64,000 bases of DNA from Taishania sp036758285 (GCA_036758285.1 DAIOWV010000008.1:1-64000), one strand, 5' to 3'. Positions 1-9,640 are shown, numbered from the stretch's first letter. Translations and numbers: made by a program. The notes: generated by a model not told the origin, from the letters alone.

Positions 1-117
1 ATTTGTTTCTCTGTAATTTTATTTAGTACAATATACTGTGTACTGCTATTCTTTCTTGTAAAAACAGGAATTACAACACCATTGTATCGTTTGATTTATG
101 GTAGAGATAAGAATTAA
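1..117 (+). CDS. C-terminal end of a membrane protein (partial)
   Basis: An open frame runs in from the window edge and stops at TAA 115-117, leaving the last 38 residues. They form one hydrophobic helix (about residues 1-22) followed by a short polar tail ending YGRDKN. This looks like the last transmembrane segment of an integral membrane protein whose body lies upstream of the window. It converges on psd, with only 5 bases between the two stops. The family cannot be named from this fragment. Confidence 0.55.
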   Translation: MCFSVILFSTIYCVLLFFLVKTGITTPLYRLIYGRDKN

Positions 118-122
118 TTGGA

Positions 123-791
123 TTATTCTACTAATGATCCAATTTTAGTCAGTTTTGCTTTTACAACATCACCAATTTTTACATCAATTTTTGTTCCTAA
201 TGGTAAGAAAATATCTATGCGTGAACCAAATTTAATAAAACCAAATTCTTCACCTGTTGTAGCTTGTTGATTTTCTTTAACATAGTAGCAGATTCTTCTT
301 GCTACAGCTCCTGCAATTTGTCTAAATAAAACTTCTTGTCCATTTTTATGTTCGATCACAAAAGTTGAACGTTCATTTTCTGTACTACTTTTTGGATGCC
401 ATGCCACTAAAAATAAACCTTTATGATATTTCACATACTTTATTATTCCTGAAATGGGATTGTAGTTTGCATGAACGTTTAAAGGCGACATGAAAACAGA
501 AATTTGAATACGCTTATCATTGAAATATTCAGTCTCTTCAACTTCTTCAATCACTACAACTTTTCCATCTGCAGGGCATAAAACATCTAAGTTGCCAAAT
601 ACAGCTTTTCTATTCGGGATTCTAAAAAATTGAATAATTAGATATAATAATGTTAACAGTCCCAAAGATAGGATAACATATAACCAAAGCCAACCTAGTG
701 TTCGGTACAGCATAAAGTTTCCAAATTGCAAAATTGAAACGGAAATAAATCCGATTAACATGATTAAATATCCTTCTCTATGAAATGTCAT
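123..791 (-). CDS. psd: Phosphatidylserine decarboxylase proenzyme, short bacterial type
   Basis: Makes phosphatidylethanolamine from phosphatidylserine at the inner membrane, using a pyruvoyl cofactor formed by self-cleavage. The 222-residue length fits the short Psd subfamily. Two N-terminal hydrophobic helices (about 10-30 and 33-56) anchor it. CPADG (72-76) and NVHANYNP (around 105-112) match conserved Psd segments. FGSR near the C-terminus carries the expected cleavage pair G189-S190, whose serine becomes the pyruvoyl group. It lies 9 bases downstream of cdsA on the same strand, so the two probably form one phospholipid operon (CDP-diacylglycerol synthesis, then PE formation). No phosphatidylserine synthase gene is visible here; it may lie outside the window. 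Confidence 0.9.
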   Translation of the reverse strand: MTFHREGYLIMLIGFISVSILQFGNFMLYRTLGWLWLYVILSLGLLTLLYLIIQFFRIPNRKAVFGNLDVLCPADGKVVVIEEVEETEYFNDKRIQISVFMSPLNVHANYNPISGIIKYVKYHKGLFLVAWHPKSSTENERSTFVIEHKNGQEVLFRQIAGAVARRICYYVKENQQATTGEEFGFIKFGSRIDIFLPLGTKIDVKIGDVVKAKLTKIGSLVE

Positions 792-800
792 AATAATGAA

Positions 801-1619
801 TTAAAATAAAAATTTGTATAAATGTAACCAAAATAGAAATAATGGAATTGCAAAAAATGCAGCGTCAAATCGATCTAATATTCCTCCATGTCCAGGCATA
901 ATGTTTCCAGAATCTTTAATACCTAAACTACGTTTGAATAAGGACTCTAATAAGTCACCATATATAGCTGCAGGTACAATAAAAAGGACCGAAATTAGCC
1001 AAAATAATAATTGATCTGTGTAAAAAAGTGTACTTATACCATAAGCCATTAAAAAGGTGCATACAACTCCTCCTATTGTGCCTTCCCATGTTTTTTTAGG
1101 TGAAATTCGTTCAAATAATTTAGTTTTCCCGAAAAACTTGCCACTTAAAAATGCAAAAGTATCGTTTGTCCAAATAAGAATAAACATTCCAACCAATACG
1201 GGGAACTGCTCTTTATCTAAAAAGTCAATATATATAGCTAAAATAAAAGGAATACAGATATAAATAAAACCATACAGTGAAACTCCTATATTCAATAGCG
1301 GATTTTGTTTTTTTCGCCACAATTCTGTTGAATTCCAGATAATAATCAAAGGGAAAACAGTAAAAATATACAATAGATTAGATTGTAAAACACTGAAGGT
1401 TATAATTATACTGATTAAAACAGAGAAGAATGTATTTAATTTCCAATTAATCTGAACAGAAGGAACATTTTTAAATAATTTTCCATACTCTACAATTCCT
1501 AAAATCATGAAACCAAAAAAAACAGAAATTGCAATTATTGAGTTTTCAAGAAACAAAGGGACAAGTATTAAACTGATGAATACAGCTCCAGATAAACTTC
1601 TTACTAAAATGTTATTCAT
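801..1619 (-). CDS. cdsA: Phosphatidate cytidylyltransferase (CDP-diglyceride synthase)
   Basis: Converts phosphatidic acid and CTP to CDP-diacylglycerol, the branch point of bacterial phospholipid synthesis. The 272-residue protein is hydrophobic throughout, with about seven to eight membrane helices. The CDP-transferase signature is intact at residues 226-252: S-L-F-K-R, then K-D-S-G, then P-G-H-G-G-I-L-D-R-F-D, which carries the metal and nucleotide ligands. The conserved segment KKTWEG lies at 175-180. It is followed after 9 bases by psd, which supports a shared transcript. Length is normal and the frame is intact. Confidence 0.93.
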   Translation of the reverse strand: MNNILVRSLSGAVFISLILVPLFLENSIIAISVFFGFMILGIVEYGKLFKNVPSVQINWKLNTFFSVLISIIITFSVLQSNLLYIFTVFPLIIIWNSTELWRKKQNPLLNIGVSLYGFIYICIPFILAIYIDFLDKEQFPVLVGMFILIWTNDTFAFLSGKFFGKTKLFERISPKKTWEGTIGGVVCTFLMAYGISTLFYTDQLLFWLISVLFIVPAAIYGDLLESLFKRSLGIKDSGNIMPGHGGILDRFDAAFFAIPLFLFWLHLYKFLF

Positions 1620-1695
1620 TGATTAAATGAAATTTTTTAGACAAAGATAATTCCTTAAACGATTTAAACATACATTTAAATTGTTTATTTCCTTT

Positions 1696-2574
1696 TCACG
1701 GTTTGGTAAACCAACCTTTCAAGAAGTCACCAATACCAAAAAAACTAAAAATCGGACTTAAATTTCTTCTTTGAAAACGAGAATATTTACTTTCTTTTCC
1801 ATTTTCTTCCCATTCTATAAAATCGGATTCTTCTGTTATCGGAACTTTTGTACGAGCACGAATAATTTTTCGCTTAGAAATACTTACCCCAGTGGATTCA
1901 GTTTCCAAGACCTTAAAACCATTTTGTCTGAATAGTCGTTTTAGCGGTCCACGAGTATAATAAACCAATCTCAACGGGTAAGAAATAATACTGTATTTTT
2001 CTTTAAGTCGGTAACGTAAATATGAATTAAAGTTTGGTGTTGTGACATACGCTAAACCACCACTTCTTATTATTCTATTAATTTTTGTAAGCTCTTCGTT
2101 TGGATTTGTAATGTGTTCTAGTACGTTTCTAACACATACAATGTCGAAATATTCGTCTTGAAAAACTTCAGTTTGAAGTGCACCAGCATACATTTCTAAT
2201 CCTTTCGCTCGGCAAATTTCTAAAGCTTCTTTTGTGTCGGCCGTTCCGTAAACTTCCCAGCCACGTTCTTTCGCCATTTCCAAAAATTCTCCATGACTAC
2301 AATCTAAATCTAGAATGCGGTTGTTTTTTCTGAAGTGTTCAAAACGGTCTAAAATATGAGTATATCTACGATAAGCATCTTCCGTGATATGATCTTTCCA
2401 CTTTATTTGCTTTTGTAATGTTTCAATTTCTTGTGATGACGGCTTTAAATCCGAAAAGATTAAATTACATCTTAAACACTGACATAAATGCGCACTTTTA
2501 TAGCGTTCAAGAGGAATTAATTCATCGTGTCCACAGATAATGCAATATTGGTGTTCATTGTCTAATTTTGGCAT
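1696..2574 (-). CDS. Class I SAM-dependent methyltransferase with N-terminal Cys motif
   Basis: 292 residues. The N-terminus has two CxxC pairs (CIICG near 11-15 and CLRC near 34-37), as in many sugar- or lipid-modifying methyltransferases with a small zinc-knuckle-like head. A Rossmann methyltransferase follows: the glycine-loop position reads ILDLDCSHGEF, and a VLEHITNP segment and SGGLAYVTTPN follow, matching the Methyltransf_11/23 pattern. The glycine loop is a variant (LDCSHG rather than LDxGxG). The substrate is unknown. It lies 76 bases upstream of cdsA on the same strand and may be co-transcribed with it. Confidence 0.75.
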   Translation of the reverse strand: MPKLDNEHQYCIICGHDELIPLERYKSAHLCQCLRCNLIFSDLKPSSQEIETLQKQIKWKDHITEDAYRRYTHILDRFEHFRKNNRILDLDCSHGEFLEMAKERGWEVYGTADTKEALEICRAKGLEMYAGALQTEVFQDEYFDIVCVRNVLEHITNPNEELTKINRIIRSGGLAYVTTPNFNSYLRYRLKEKYSIISYPLRLVYYTRGPLKRLFRQNGFKVLETESTGVSISKRKIIRARTKVPITEESDFIEWEENGKESKYSRFQRRNLSPIFSFFGIGDFLKGWFTKP

Positions 2575-2751
2575 TTTCTAAATCTTCCTCCCCTCAAAAT
2601 GATTATTCATTCGTTTTTCCTTTTCAATTTATTAGAAAAGTGTTGGTCATTTTGCGAAATTAACAATTTAATCAGTTTTTCAAGCAATTTTAAGAGAAAT
2701 ATGATGTTTTTTAGTTAAAAAATCTAATTTTTTACTTTAAATGATTCTTTT

Positions 2752-2759
2752 TATATTTG
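2752..2759 (+). promoter_or_regulatory. Bacteroidota -7 promoter box (TATATTTG)
   Basis: Exact match to the Bacteroidota -7 consensus TAnnTTTG, 29 bases before the ATG at 2789. It argues that the upstream in-frame ATG at 2741 is not the real start, because that would put the promoter inside the gene. No clear -33 TTTG is seen. Confidence 0.5.
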
Positions 2760-2788
2760 CAACATTGTTGCATTATTTTGATTTTAAC

Positions 2789-3829
2789 ATGAGATTTGTA
2801 TTAACGATATTATTAATTTTTGTATTTCAGATGGTGAATGCACAAAATTTTAAATTAAGGAGTTTTTTAAACGGAGTTCAGCCAGGTATAAAAGACACAT
2901 TATTTCATATTAATGCTCTTGATGGAAATTCTGTAGATATCCCTACAACAATTATAAAAGGAAATCAAAAAGGACCAACGTTTACTATAATAGCTGGTAT
3001 ACATGGGATGGAATACCCAACCATAATGTCATTGTTAGATTTACGAAAAGAAATTGATGTTAAAAATTTAAAAGGCAACCTAATTATTATTCCAATTGTA
3101 AATGTTCAGTCATTTTATCAAAGAGTACCATTTGTCAATCCATTAGATCAATTAAATCTAAATAGGATTTTTCCTGGAAATAATAATGGTTCGATTACTG
3201 AGGTAATGGCTACTTTTCTTACAGAACAAGTTTTTGAAATTACAGATGTGCTGTTAGATATGCATGGAGGAGATGTTGGAGAAGATCTTATTCCATTTAT
3301 TTGCTATTATGATAATCAGGAATTTAAAAAGCAAACTGAATTAGCGAAAAAACTTAGTGAAATTAGTGGTTTTGAAACAGTTGTTTCGTATCCCTACGTA
3401 TTACCTAAAGAGCAACCTGCAATGTATGCATTTAAACAAGCGGTGAGAGATGGGAAAACAGCACTTAGTATAGAGATTGGTAAATTGGGGAATTGGAATG
3501 ATGAAGAAATTACTTTAACAAAAGACGCAATTTATCGCATGATGAACGAACTAGATATGTATAAAAATGAACATCTCACTCAAGGTGCAAAAGTGAAAGC
3601 AAGATACAATCAACAAAAATATATCTCTGTTCCAGTTCAAGGTGTTTTCTATAGTCACTTAAAAGCAGGGGATTATGTAGAAAAAAATAAAGAGATTGGA
3701 TATATAACAGATTTGTTTGGAAATAAAATTGAAACAATTATTGCTCCAGAATCGGGTATTATTTTGTACAAAATAGGAACCCCTCCAGTAAATAAAGGAG
3801 AAACACTTTTTTGTATAGGTTTAGAATAA
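2789..3829 (+). CDS. Secreted succinylglutamate desuccinylase/aspartoacylase-family (M14-like) hydrolase
   Basis: 346 residues from ATG 2789, chosen because it begins directly with a signal peptide ending VNAQ and follows a promoter box at 2752; the longer frame adds 16 unlikely residues. The zinc site of the AstE/AspA family is visible as G-I-H-G-M-E, with a later LLDMHGGD segment. A C-terminal beta-rich domain (V-P-V-Q-G-V-F to the end) resembles the second domain of these enzymes. The family removes acyl groups from amino-acid-like substrates; the actual substrate is unknown. The signal peptide places it in the periplasm or outside. It is followed 12 bases later by an amidohydrolase, which suggests a two-gene degradation unit. 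Confidence 0.8.
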   Translation: MRFVLTILLIFVFQMVNAQNFKLRSFLNGVQPGIKDTLFHINALDGNSVDIPTTIIKGNQKGPTFTIIAGIHGMEYPTIMSLLDLRKEIDVKNLKGNLIIIPIVNVQSFYQRVPFVNPLDQLNLNRIFPGNNNGSITEVMATFLTEQVFEITDVLLDMHGGDVGEDLIPFICYYDNQEFKKQTELAKKLSEISGFETVVSYPYVLPKEQPAMYAFKQAVRDGKTALSIEIGKLGNWNDEEITLTKDAIYRMMNELDMYKNEHLTQGAKVKARYNQQKYISVPVQGVFYSHLKAGDYVEKNKEIGYITDLFGNKIETIIAPESGIILYKIGTPPVNKGETLFCIGLE

Positions 3830-3841
3830 ATTGACTTAGAA

Positions 3842-4594
3842 ATGAAACTATTCGACTCACATTTTCACATCATTAATCCTGATTTTCCATTAGTAATAAA
3901 CAATGGTTATTTACCACCAGCTTTTGCAGTAAATGATTATAAACAAGCAATAAAGGACTACCAAATAGGTGGTGGAGTTGTGGTGTCAGGATCTTTTCAA
4001 GCTTTCGATCAAGAATACTTATTAAATGCTTTAGAGCTGTTAGGGAAAAACTTTTTTGGTGTAGCAAATATTCCTGTCGCTATGGCAGATGATGAATTAG
4101 ACAGATTGAATAAAGCAGGAGTTGTTGCTGTAAGATTTAATTTGAAAAGAGGTGGATCTGAAAGTGTAAACCATATTGAGAAATTGTCAAATTATCTTTT
4201 CGAACGATATAATTGGCATACTGAATTATATGTTGATAGTGACGATTTAGAGAGTTTAAAACCTGTTTTAAAAAATATTCCAAAATTTTCAATTGATCAT
4301 TTGGGTTTATCAAAATCTGGGTTTAATGATTTATTGTATTGGGTAGAACGAGGTATAAAAGTAAAAGCAACAGGATTTGGCAGAATAGATTTTGACCCAA
4401 TTGAAAGAATGAAATCAATTTATCGTATTAATCCTGATGCATTAATGTTTGGAACAGATTTACCATCAACACGTGCTAAACAGCCATTTACATATAGAGA
4501 TATACAGCTGATTGAAAATAATTTTACGCAAGATGAAACAGTTCGAATTTTGTATAAAAATGCGTTTGACTGGTATTCTCGCCAGTCAAATTAG
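3842..4594 (+). CDS. Amidohydrolase family protein (TIM-barrel metal hydrolase)
   Basis: 250 residues. The N-terminus LFDSHFHI carries the HxH metal motif of the amidohydrolase superfamily. FSIDHLGLS in the middle supplies another histidine, and MFGTDLPS near the C-terminus gives the conserved catalytic aspartate. These fit the compact Amidohydro_2 (lactonase/TIM-barrel) group. There is no signal peptide, so it is cytoplasmic. It lies 12 bases after the AstE/AspA-like gene and is convergent with the methyltransferase at 4596, only 1 base away. The substrate cannot be read from the sequence. Confidence 0.78.
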   Translation: MKLFDSHFHIINPDFPLVINNGYLPPAFAVNDYKQAIKDYQIGGGVVVSGSFQAFDQEYLLNALELLGKNFFGVANIPVAMADDELDRLNKAGVVAVRFNLKRGGSESVNHIEKLSNYLFERYNWHTELYVDSDDLESLKPVLKNIPKFSIDHLGLSKSGFNDLLYWVERGIKVKATGFGRIDFDPIERMKSIYRINPDALMFGTDLPSTRAKQPFTYRDIQLIENNFTQDETVRILYKNAFDWYSRQSN

Positions 4595-4595
4595 A

Positions 4596-5462
4596 TTATT
4601 CAGAATCATTAAGTTGATTAAATTTCACACGCAATAAATTCCCAAAATACATCTCTTTCCCACTGGTTGTTTTCATCCATAATTCCTTTACTTCAAAAGT
4701 TTGTTCTGAGAAGTAAAGTTGAGCTAAGCTATTGAGTTCTTCAATGGTGAGTTGTGGGGAATAAGTATTCATTATTAGAAATCCACCTGGTTGAATGAGT
4801 GAAGCGGCTGTTGAAAGTAATTCATCAATTTCTTCTAACTTCCACTTTTCTCCTTTTGTACCGATTCCCCAAGCTGGAGGATCCATGATTATTCCTGTGT
4901 AAGAATTTTCTCTTTTTTCTTCTCGTTTTGCAAATTTTAAGGCGTCATCATTCACCCATTTAATGTTCAATAAACGAGATAGTTCCATGTTCTCTTTTGC
5001 CCAAGTAATAAGCTGTTTAACGGAATCTACATGAAAAGTTTCTGCACCTTTGTTTCTAGCTACTAGTGATGCTGCACCTGTGTAAGCAAATAAATTTAGG
5101 AATTTACTGTTTTCATCTAAATGTTTGTTGATAAAATCCCAATTTGTTTTTTGTTCAGGAAAAAGACCGATGTGTTTAAATTTAGTCAACGCTAATTTAA
5201 ACCTCATTCTGTCATAAGTAATTTCCCAATTATCCGGAGATTTAGCTTTTAGACATTTCCATTTTCCAGAACTTCCTTTCGGAATAAACTCCCAGTTAGC
5301 TTTCTCATACCATTTTTCAAAAGGAATTTCACTTTTGAAATATGCTTGTACTTCTGGTCGAATTGTGATGATTTTCCCCCAACGCTCTAGTTTTTTACCA
5401 CCACCAGCATCAATCAGTTCATAATCAGCCCAACCATCGGTAAACAGTTTCTTTTCACTCAT
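4596..5462 (-). CDS. Class I SAM-dependent methyltransferase, RlmI/RlmK-like
   Basis: 288 residues. The SAM motif NLFAYTGAASLVA, the acidic loop ending in HVD, and the catalytic segment IIMDPPAWG match the COG1092 group, which includes the 23S rRNA cytosine-C5 methylase RlmI and RlmK/L. The full-length enzymes carry an N-terminal PUA domain; here the region before the Rossmann fold is about 130 residues with no clear PUA signature. A role in rRNA or other nucleic-acid methylation is an inference from the family. It precedes the TPR gene at 5470 by 7 bases and probably shares its transcript. Confidence 0.72.
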   Translation of the reverse strand: MSEKKLFTDGWADYELIDAGGGKKLERWGKIITIRPEVQAYFKSEIPFEKWYEKANWEFIPKGSSGKWKCLKAKSPDNWEITYDRMRFKLALTKFKHIGLFPEQKTNWDFINKHLDENSKFLNLFAYTGAASLVARNKGAETFHVDSVKQLITWAKENMELSRLLNIKWVNDDALKFAKREEKRENSYTGIIMDPPAWGIGTKGEKWKLEEIDELLSTAASLIQPGGFLIMNTYSPQLTIEELNSLAQLYFSEQTFEVKELWMKTTSGKEMYFGNLLRVKFNQLNDSE

Positions 5463-5469
5463 GATGATG

Positions 5470-6048
5470 TTACTTACGAGGCATTTTTTTTCTTCCTCCC
5501 ATCATTTGTGCCATACGCATCTGATTTGCAGAAGGCGCAGCTTTTAATTGATTTTGCAACATATTAATTTGATCTTTTAACATGCCTGAATCATCAATTT
5601 TTTTAGCTTCAGCAAGTAACTGCATTGCTTCTTGTCTTCTACCTGTTTGAGCACAAACACCCGCAAGATGCATACGAGCAATTGCATTGTCATGTTTTGT
5701 TCTCAATCCAATTGTAAGTGCTTTACGAAGTGATTGTTCTGTTTTCGCAAATCCTTTTTCTTGAGCACCTAAAACAGCCTGCATGTACATAACGTAAGCA
5801 CGTTGTTTTTTTGGAAGAAATTGAGGTGCTGTTATTTTATCAAAATGATACTTTGCTTTATCTTGATTTCCTAATCTCATTTGATAGAATGCTAAAATAA
5901 TTCGTTCATGTCGGAAAAAGAACACTCCAATGAAAGCTGTTACTAAAATCATAACAATACCCCATCCCCAATATCCATTTGCGAATAAACTAATTGTTGC
6001 CCATAATGAACTAAGTGCCAAAGCACATTTAATAATAAATCCAATCAT
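5470..6048 (-). CDS. Membrane-anchored TPR-like protein of unknown function
   Basis: 192 residues. Two N-terminal hydrophobic helices (about 3-22 and 27-46) are followed by a helical cytoplasmic part with TPR-like periodicity (about 50-165). The tail is basic and methionine-rich (QMRMAQMMGG, ending KKMPRK). No catalytic motif is visible. It sits between the RidA gene (12 bases upstream) and the methyltransferase (7 bases downstream), so all three are probably one transcript. Function is unknown; TPR folds usually mediate protein contacts. Confidence 0.6.
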   Translation of the reverse strand: MIGFIIKCALALSSLWATISLFANGYWGWGIVMILVTAFIGVFFFRHERIILAFYQMRLGNQDKAKYHFDKITAPQFLPKKQRAYVMYMQAVLGAQEKGFAKTEQSLRKALTIGLRTKHDNAIARMHLAGVCAQTGRRQEAMQLLAEAKKIDDSGMLKDQINMLQNQLKAAPSANQMRMAQMMGGRKKMPRK

Positions 6049-6060
6049 ACTAATTATAAT

Positions 6061-6492
6061 TTAATCAATTGTTGCAATACATTTCAATTCGATAGCAATT
6101 GGTGTAGGAAGTGAATTAATTTCCACTGTTGTTCGACACGGTTGATTTTCTTTAAAATACTCTGCATAAAGCTGATTATATAGATGAAAATCACGTTTCA
6201 TATTTGTTAGAAAAACAGTTACGTCAACCAAGTTATCCCATGACGAACCAGATTCCTCTAGTATAACTCGAACGTTTTCAAATACACTTCGACACTGTGC
6301 TTCAAAATCAAATTCTAGAAAATTTCCATTTTTATCCAAAACAAGTCCAGGTACACCAGAATCAGTTGCATCTGAGCCAGCTTTTCTTGGTCCAACACCA
6401 GAAAGGAACAACAAGTTACCAACTTTTCTAGCATGTGGGTACAATCCAACAGGTTTTGGAGCTTTACTTGTAGAAATTTTTGAATGATTCAT
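6061..6492 (-). CDS. RidA-family deaminase (2-aminomuconate-deaminase-like)
   Basis: 143 residues, the normal length for the YjgF/YER057c/UK114 (Rid) family. The N-terminal Y-P-H-A-R-K-V-G and LLFLSGVGPR and the substrate-binding arginine in PCRTTVEI near the C-terminus are visible. The N-terminal half (VGLYPHARKVG, SGVGPR) resembles bacterial 2-aminomuconate deaminases of tryptophan/kynurenine breakdown more than classical RidA, which hydrolyses reactive enamine/imine intermediates. No other kynurenine gene is recognisable beside it, so the exact substrate is uncertain. It is the first gene of a likely three-gene minus-strand unit. Confidence 0.82.
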   Translation of the reverse strand: MNHSKISTSKAPKPVGLYPHARKVGNLLFLSGVGPRKAGSDATDSGVPGLVLDKNGNFLEFDFEAQCRSVFENVRVILEESGSSWDNLVDVTVFLTNMKRDFHLYNQLYAEYFKENQPCRTTVEINSLPTPIAIELKCIATID

Positions 6493-6642
6493 GTCAAAAT
6501 TTTGAGCAAATATAGTGCTTTAAAGCGTTTATTTTACTTCTAATTGATGATAAAAATGATAATATTCTTATTTTAAGAAGAGTTTTAATCGTTTGAATAC
6601 TCAAAAATTGTAATTTTAACTGCATCAATCGATTGGTAAGTG

Positions 6643-8853
6643 ATGAATAAGCTATTTTTTATTTTCTTTTGTTTATTAGTGAATCTTTCTGTTTTTGGTC
6701 AAGTGAATCAAAAAATCGAAAGCCAACTGATTGAAAAAATTGAACTAGAAAAAAAACCAAAAAAAAAATTTAGTTTACTACTTGAGTTAGGGAAGTATTA
6801 TCAAGAATCTAACGTCCAAAAAGCAGATTCATTAATATTAAAGTTAGATCATTTAAGTGGAATTCTTAATGATTCTTCTAAATTGAGCGCTTTTTTGTAT
6901 AAAGCAGAGGTCGAATTAATAAAAGGAGATAGGGATGCTTATTTTCAAACTGTTTTGGCATGCCAACCTTATTTAAACAGAGTAAATAGTGATTTTCTTT
7001 TATTGGAAGTGTATCAACACTTGGGGAATTATCATTTAATGACCAAAGAACCTGAAACAGCTGATTTTTATATTAAAAGAATGTTGCGAATTGCAAAAAA
7101 CATTAATTCGAAACAATACATTACACGGGCCAATTTAATACTGGGAAAAAACTTTACAATGAATAATAGTAAAGATTCTGCCTTGTACTACATTGATATC
7201 GCAATACAAAATGCAAGAAGGACATCGAATAAAGCATTATTGGCAGAATGTTTTCATCAACAGGCATTTACCTATAAAACTTTTGGACAATTGGAGTTAG
7301 GTGTAGCAAAAGATATTTTGGCACTTCAAATTGCAACTGAAATTAGAAATTTAAGACAAATCTCAATTTTTTCGATTGAAATTGGAAAAGCGCAATATTC
7401 CATTCATAATTTCACGGAAGCTGAGTATTATTTTAATCAAGCACTTGAAAATGCAAAAAAAGTCTATGATTTAAGACAAACAGGATTTTCAATCGTTGAG
7501 TTGGCAAATATTTATTTTTCTAAGAAAAAATATCAAGAAGCGATTAATAATTGTTTTAAATCCATTGAATTATTTGAAAAATTAAACAATCAAGAAGGAC
7601 TAGGAATTGCTTACAATACACTTGGAATGATTTACAATGAACAAAGTGAATTTAATAAAGCAGCATCTCAATTCAACAAGGCTTTAATTTATTTTGAATC
7701 GATTGGAGATATGAAACAAATCGCCAATGTATTCCATAATGTTGGAACTGTTTTTTACGCTCAGAAAAAGTACAATAATGCAATACAATATTTGAACCGG
7801 TCAATTGATATTAGTAAAACATATCAATTGCACAATCAAATGTATAATACCTATAGAATCATGTCGAATGTGTACAATGATTTGGGGATGAGTAAAAAAG
7901 CTTTGTTCTACATGGGAAGTTATCTCAATTACATAGATAGTAATGCTACAGAACAAGCAATGGGGAAAATTGCAGAATTAAATGAGTTGTACCGAGCAGA
8001 ACAAAGAGACCGATTGATTTTATCGCAGTCTGATTCATTAGAAAGACAAAAGCAAGAACGAGAACTGACTTCTGCACAATTGGAAAACGTTCAATTGAAA
8101 AATGATTTTCAGATGTATGTCATTTTAGGTTTTATTTTGATTATCATTTTATCAGGGGTCATCTTTTTCAATCGTTGGAATCAAGCAAAAATTAAACAAC
8201 AACAACGGGAGGCTGAAATGTCACAAACCTTGTTAAGAGCTCAAATGAATCCACATTTTGTATTTAATGCAATGTCTGTGATTCAGAGTTATATTTATGA
8301 GAATGATATTCAAAATTCATCAAAATTCTTAGTGAATTTCTCAAGATTAATGCGATTAATTTTAGAGAATTCATCGAAAGAAGAAATTTCCATAGAATTA
8401 GAAGAAGAGATCTTAATTAAATACCTTGAAACTCAAAAACTTCGCTTTGAAGACAGGTTTGAATATAGTATATTTATTTCCGATGAACTGAGAAAAGAAG
8501 TCGCAATGATTCCTCCGATGATTACGCAACCATTTATAGAGAATTCTATTGAACACGGTCAATTACACACAATAGATGGAGGGTTTATTAATGTCTATTT
8601 TGAGAAAAATAACAATATGTTAGAGGTCATCATTGAAGATAATGGAATTGGACGTAAGGGAGCGGAAAAAAACAAGAAAAGTAGGGAACATAAAAGTATG
8701 GCAATGAATATTACTTATGAAAGAATCAACAATATCAATAAAAAGTATCGTACAGATGGTTTTTTGAGAGTGAAAGATTACGATAAATCATTGCAAACCG
8801 GAACAAAAGTATTAATTTCGTTGCCATATCGAACAGAAAACCAATCTCTTTAA
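6643..8853 (+). CDS. TPR sensor histidine kinase, LytS type
   Basis: 736 residues from ATG 6643; a GTG three bases earlier is less likely. A signal peptide (ending VFGQ) is followed by a long periplasmic array of TPR units (about 30-440). A charged coiled-coil (about 450-485), one membrane helix (about 491-511) and a cytoplasmic kinase come next. The His_kinase motif is MNPHFVFN with H538, the N box is PFIENSIEHG with N634, and an ATP-lid element DNGIGRKG follows. This architecture is widespread in Bacteroidota. Its partner is the LytTR regulator 10 bases downstream. The stimulus is unknown; TPRs suggest a protein or peptide contact. All catalytic residues look intact. Confidence 0.88.
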   Translation: MNKLFFIFFCLLVNLSVFGQVNQKIESQLIEKIELEKKPKKKFSLLLELGKYYQESNVQKADSLILKLDHLSGILNDSSKLSAFLYKAEVELIKGDRDAYFQTVLACQPYLNRVNSDFLLLEVYQHLGNYHLMTKEPETADFYIKRMLRIAKNINSKQYITRANLILGKNFTMNNSKDSALYYIDIAIQNARRTSNKALLAECFHQQAFTYKTFGQLELGVAKDILALQIATEIRNLRQISIFSIEIGKAQYSIHNFTEAEYYFNQALENAKKVYDLRQTGFSIVELANIYFSKKKYQEAINNCFKSIELFEKLNNQEGLGIAYNTLGMIYNEQSEFNKAASQFNKALIYFESIGDMKQIANVFHNVGTVFYAQKKYNNAIQYLNRSIDISKTYQLHNQMYNTYRIMSNVYNDLGMSKKALFYMGSYLNYIDSNATEQAMGKIAELNELYRAEQRDRLILSQSDSLERQKQERELTSAQLENVQLKNDFQMYVILGFILIIILSGVIFFNRWNQAKIKQQQREAEMSQTLLRAQMNPHFVFNAMSVIQSYIYENDIQNSSKFLVNFSRLMRLILENSSKEEISIELEEEILIKYLETQKLRFEDRFEYSIFISDELRKEVAMIPPMITQPFIENSIEHGQLHTIDGGFINVYFEKNNNMLEVIIEDNGIGRKGAEKNKKSREHKSMAMNITYERINNINKKYRTDGFLRVKDYDKSLQTGTKVLISLPYRTENQSL

Positions 8854-8863
8854 GAATATCAGG

Positions 8864-9607
8864 ATGAAAAAAGCAGTAATAATTGACGATGAAAACCGAA
8901 CTAGAGACTTAATCGCAAAAATGATTAATTCTTTTGGTCTGGATATTGAAGCAATTTCAGCAGGAGAAAATGTTCAATCTGGAATTAGAGCAATCGAGGA
9001 ACACCAGCCTGATATTGTGTTCTTGGATATTCAAATGCCTGACGGTACAGGTTTCGATTTATTAAAAGCAATACCAAATAAAAATTTCGAAGTAATCTTT
9101 ATTACAGCGCACGAAGAATTTGCAATTAAAGCAATAAAATTTAGTGCTTTGGACTACATACTTAAACCAGTTGATCCAGAGGAATTAAAGGCCGCAGTTG
9201 TAAATGCTTTGGAAACCATGTCTGAAAAGAAGGACGAAAGTCAATTTGAAGCACTTCAGACAAATATTTCACCTCAACAAAAACGTCGATTGGTATTAAA
9301 AACTCAGGAAAGTGTGCATGTTGTTGATTTAGATCAAATTATTCGATGCGAATCGGATAGAAATTATACATCTTTTTATTTAACAGAAAACAGAAAGATT
9401 TTGGTTTCTAAAACGTTAAAAGAATTTGAAACACTTTTGGTAGGTTATAATTTTATCCGAGTACAACAATCACATTTGATTAACCTAGATTTTGTAGATC
9501 GTTATAACAAAGGAAATGGAGGTTCAGTAGTTATGAGAGATGGTTCTGAAGTTCCTCTTTCTCCAGCAAAAAGAGAAATTTTCTTTAAAATTTTAGAGAA
9601 TTTGTAG
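8864..9607 (+). CDS. LytTR response regulator
   Basis: 247 residues. The receiver domain (1-120) has the acidic pair D8-D9, phospho-acceptor D55 (FLDIQMP), T81 and K101 (LKPVD). A LytTR DNA-binding domain follows (about 143-245; RCESDRNYTSFYL, then a segment ending SPAKRE). Such regulators bind short direct repeats as dimers. It is co-transcribed with the upstream sensor kinase. Targets are unknown, and no obvious paired direct repeat was found nearby. Confidence 0.9.
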   Translation: MKKAVIIDDENRTRDLIAKMINSFGLDIEAISAGENVQSGIRAIEEHQPDIVFLDIQMPDGTGFDLLKAIPNKNFEVIFITAHEEFAIKAIKFSALDYILKPVDPEELKAAVVNALETMSEKKDESQFEALQTNISPQQKRRLVLKTQESVHVVDLDQIIRCESDRNYTSFYLTENRKILVSKTLKEFETLLVGYNFIRVQQSHLINLDFVDRYNKGNGGSVVMRDGSEVPLSPAKREIFFKILENL

Positions 9608-9618
9608 AAAAAGAATTA

Positions 9619-9640
9619 NNNNNNNNNNNNNNNNNNNNNN
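9619..9640. other. Assembly gap (22 N)
   Basis: A run of 22 unknown bases lies just after the LytTR regulator. It hides the start of the RDD-family gene downstream. The true length may differ from 22. Confidence 0.99.
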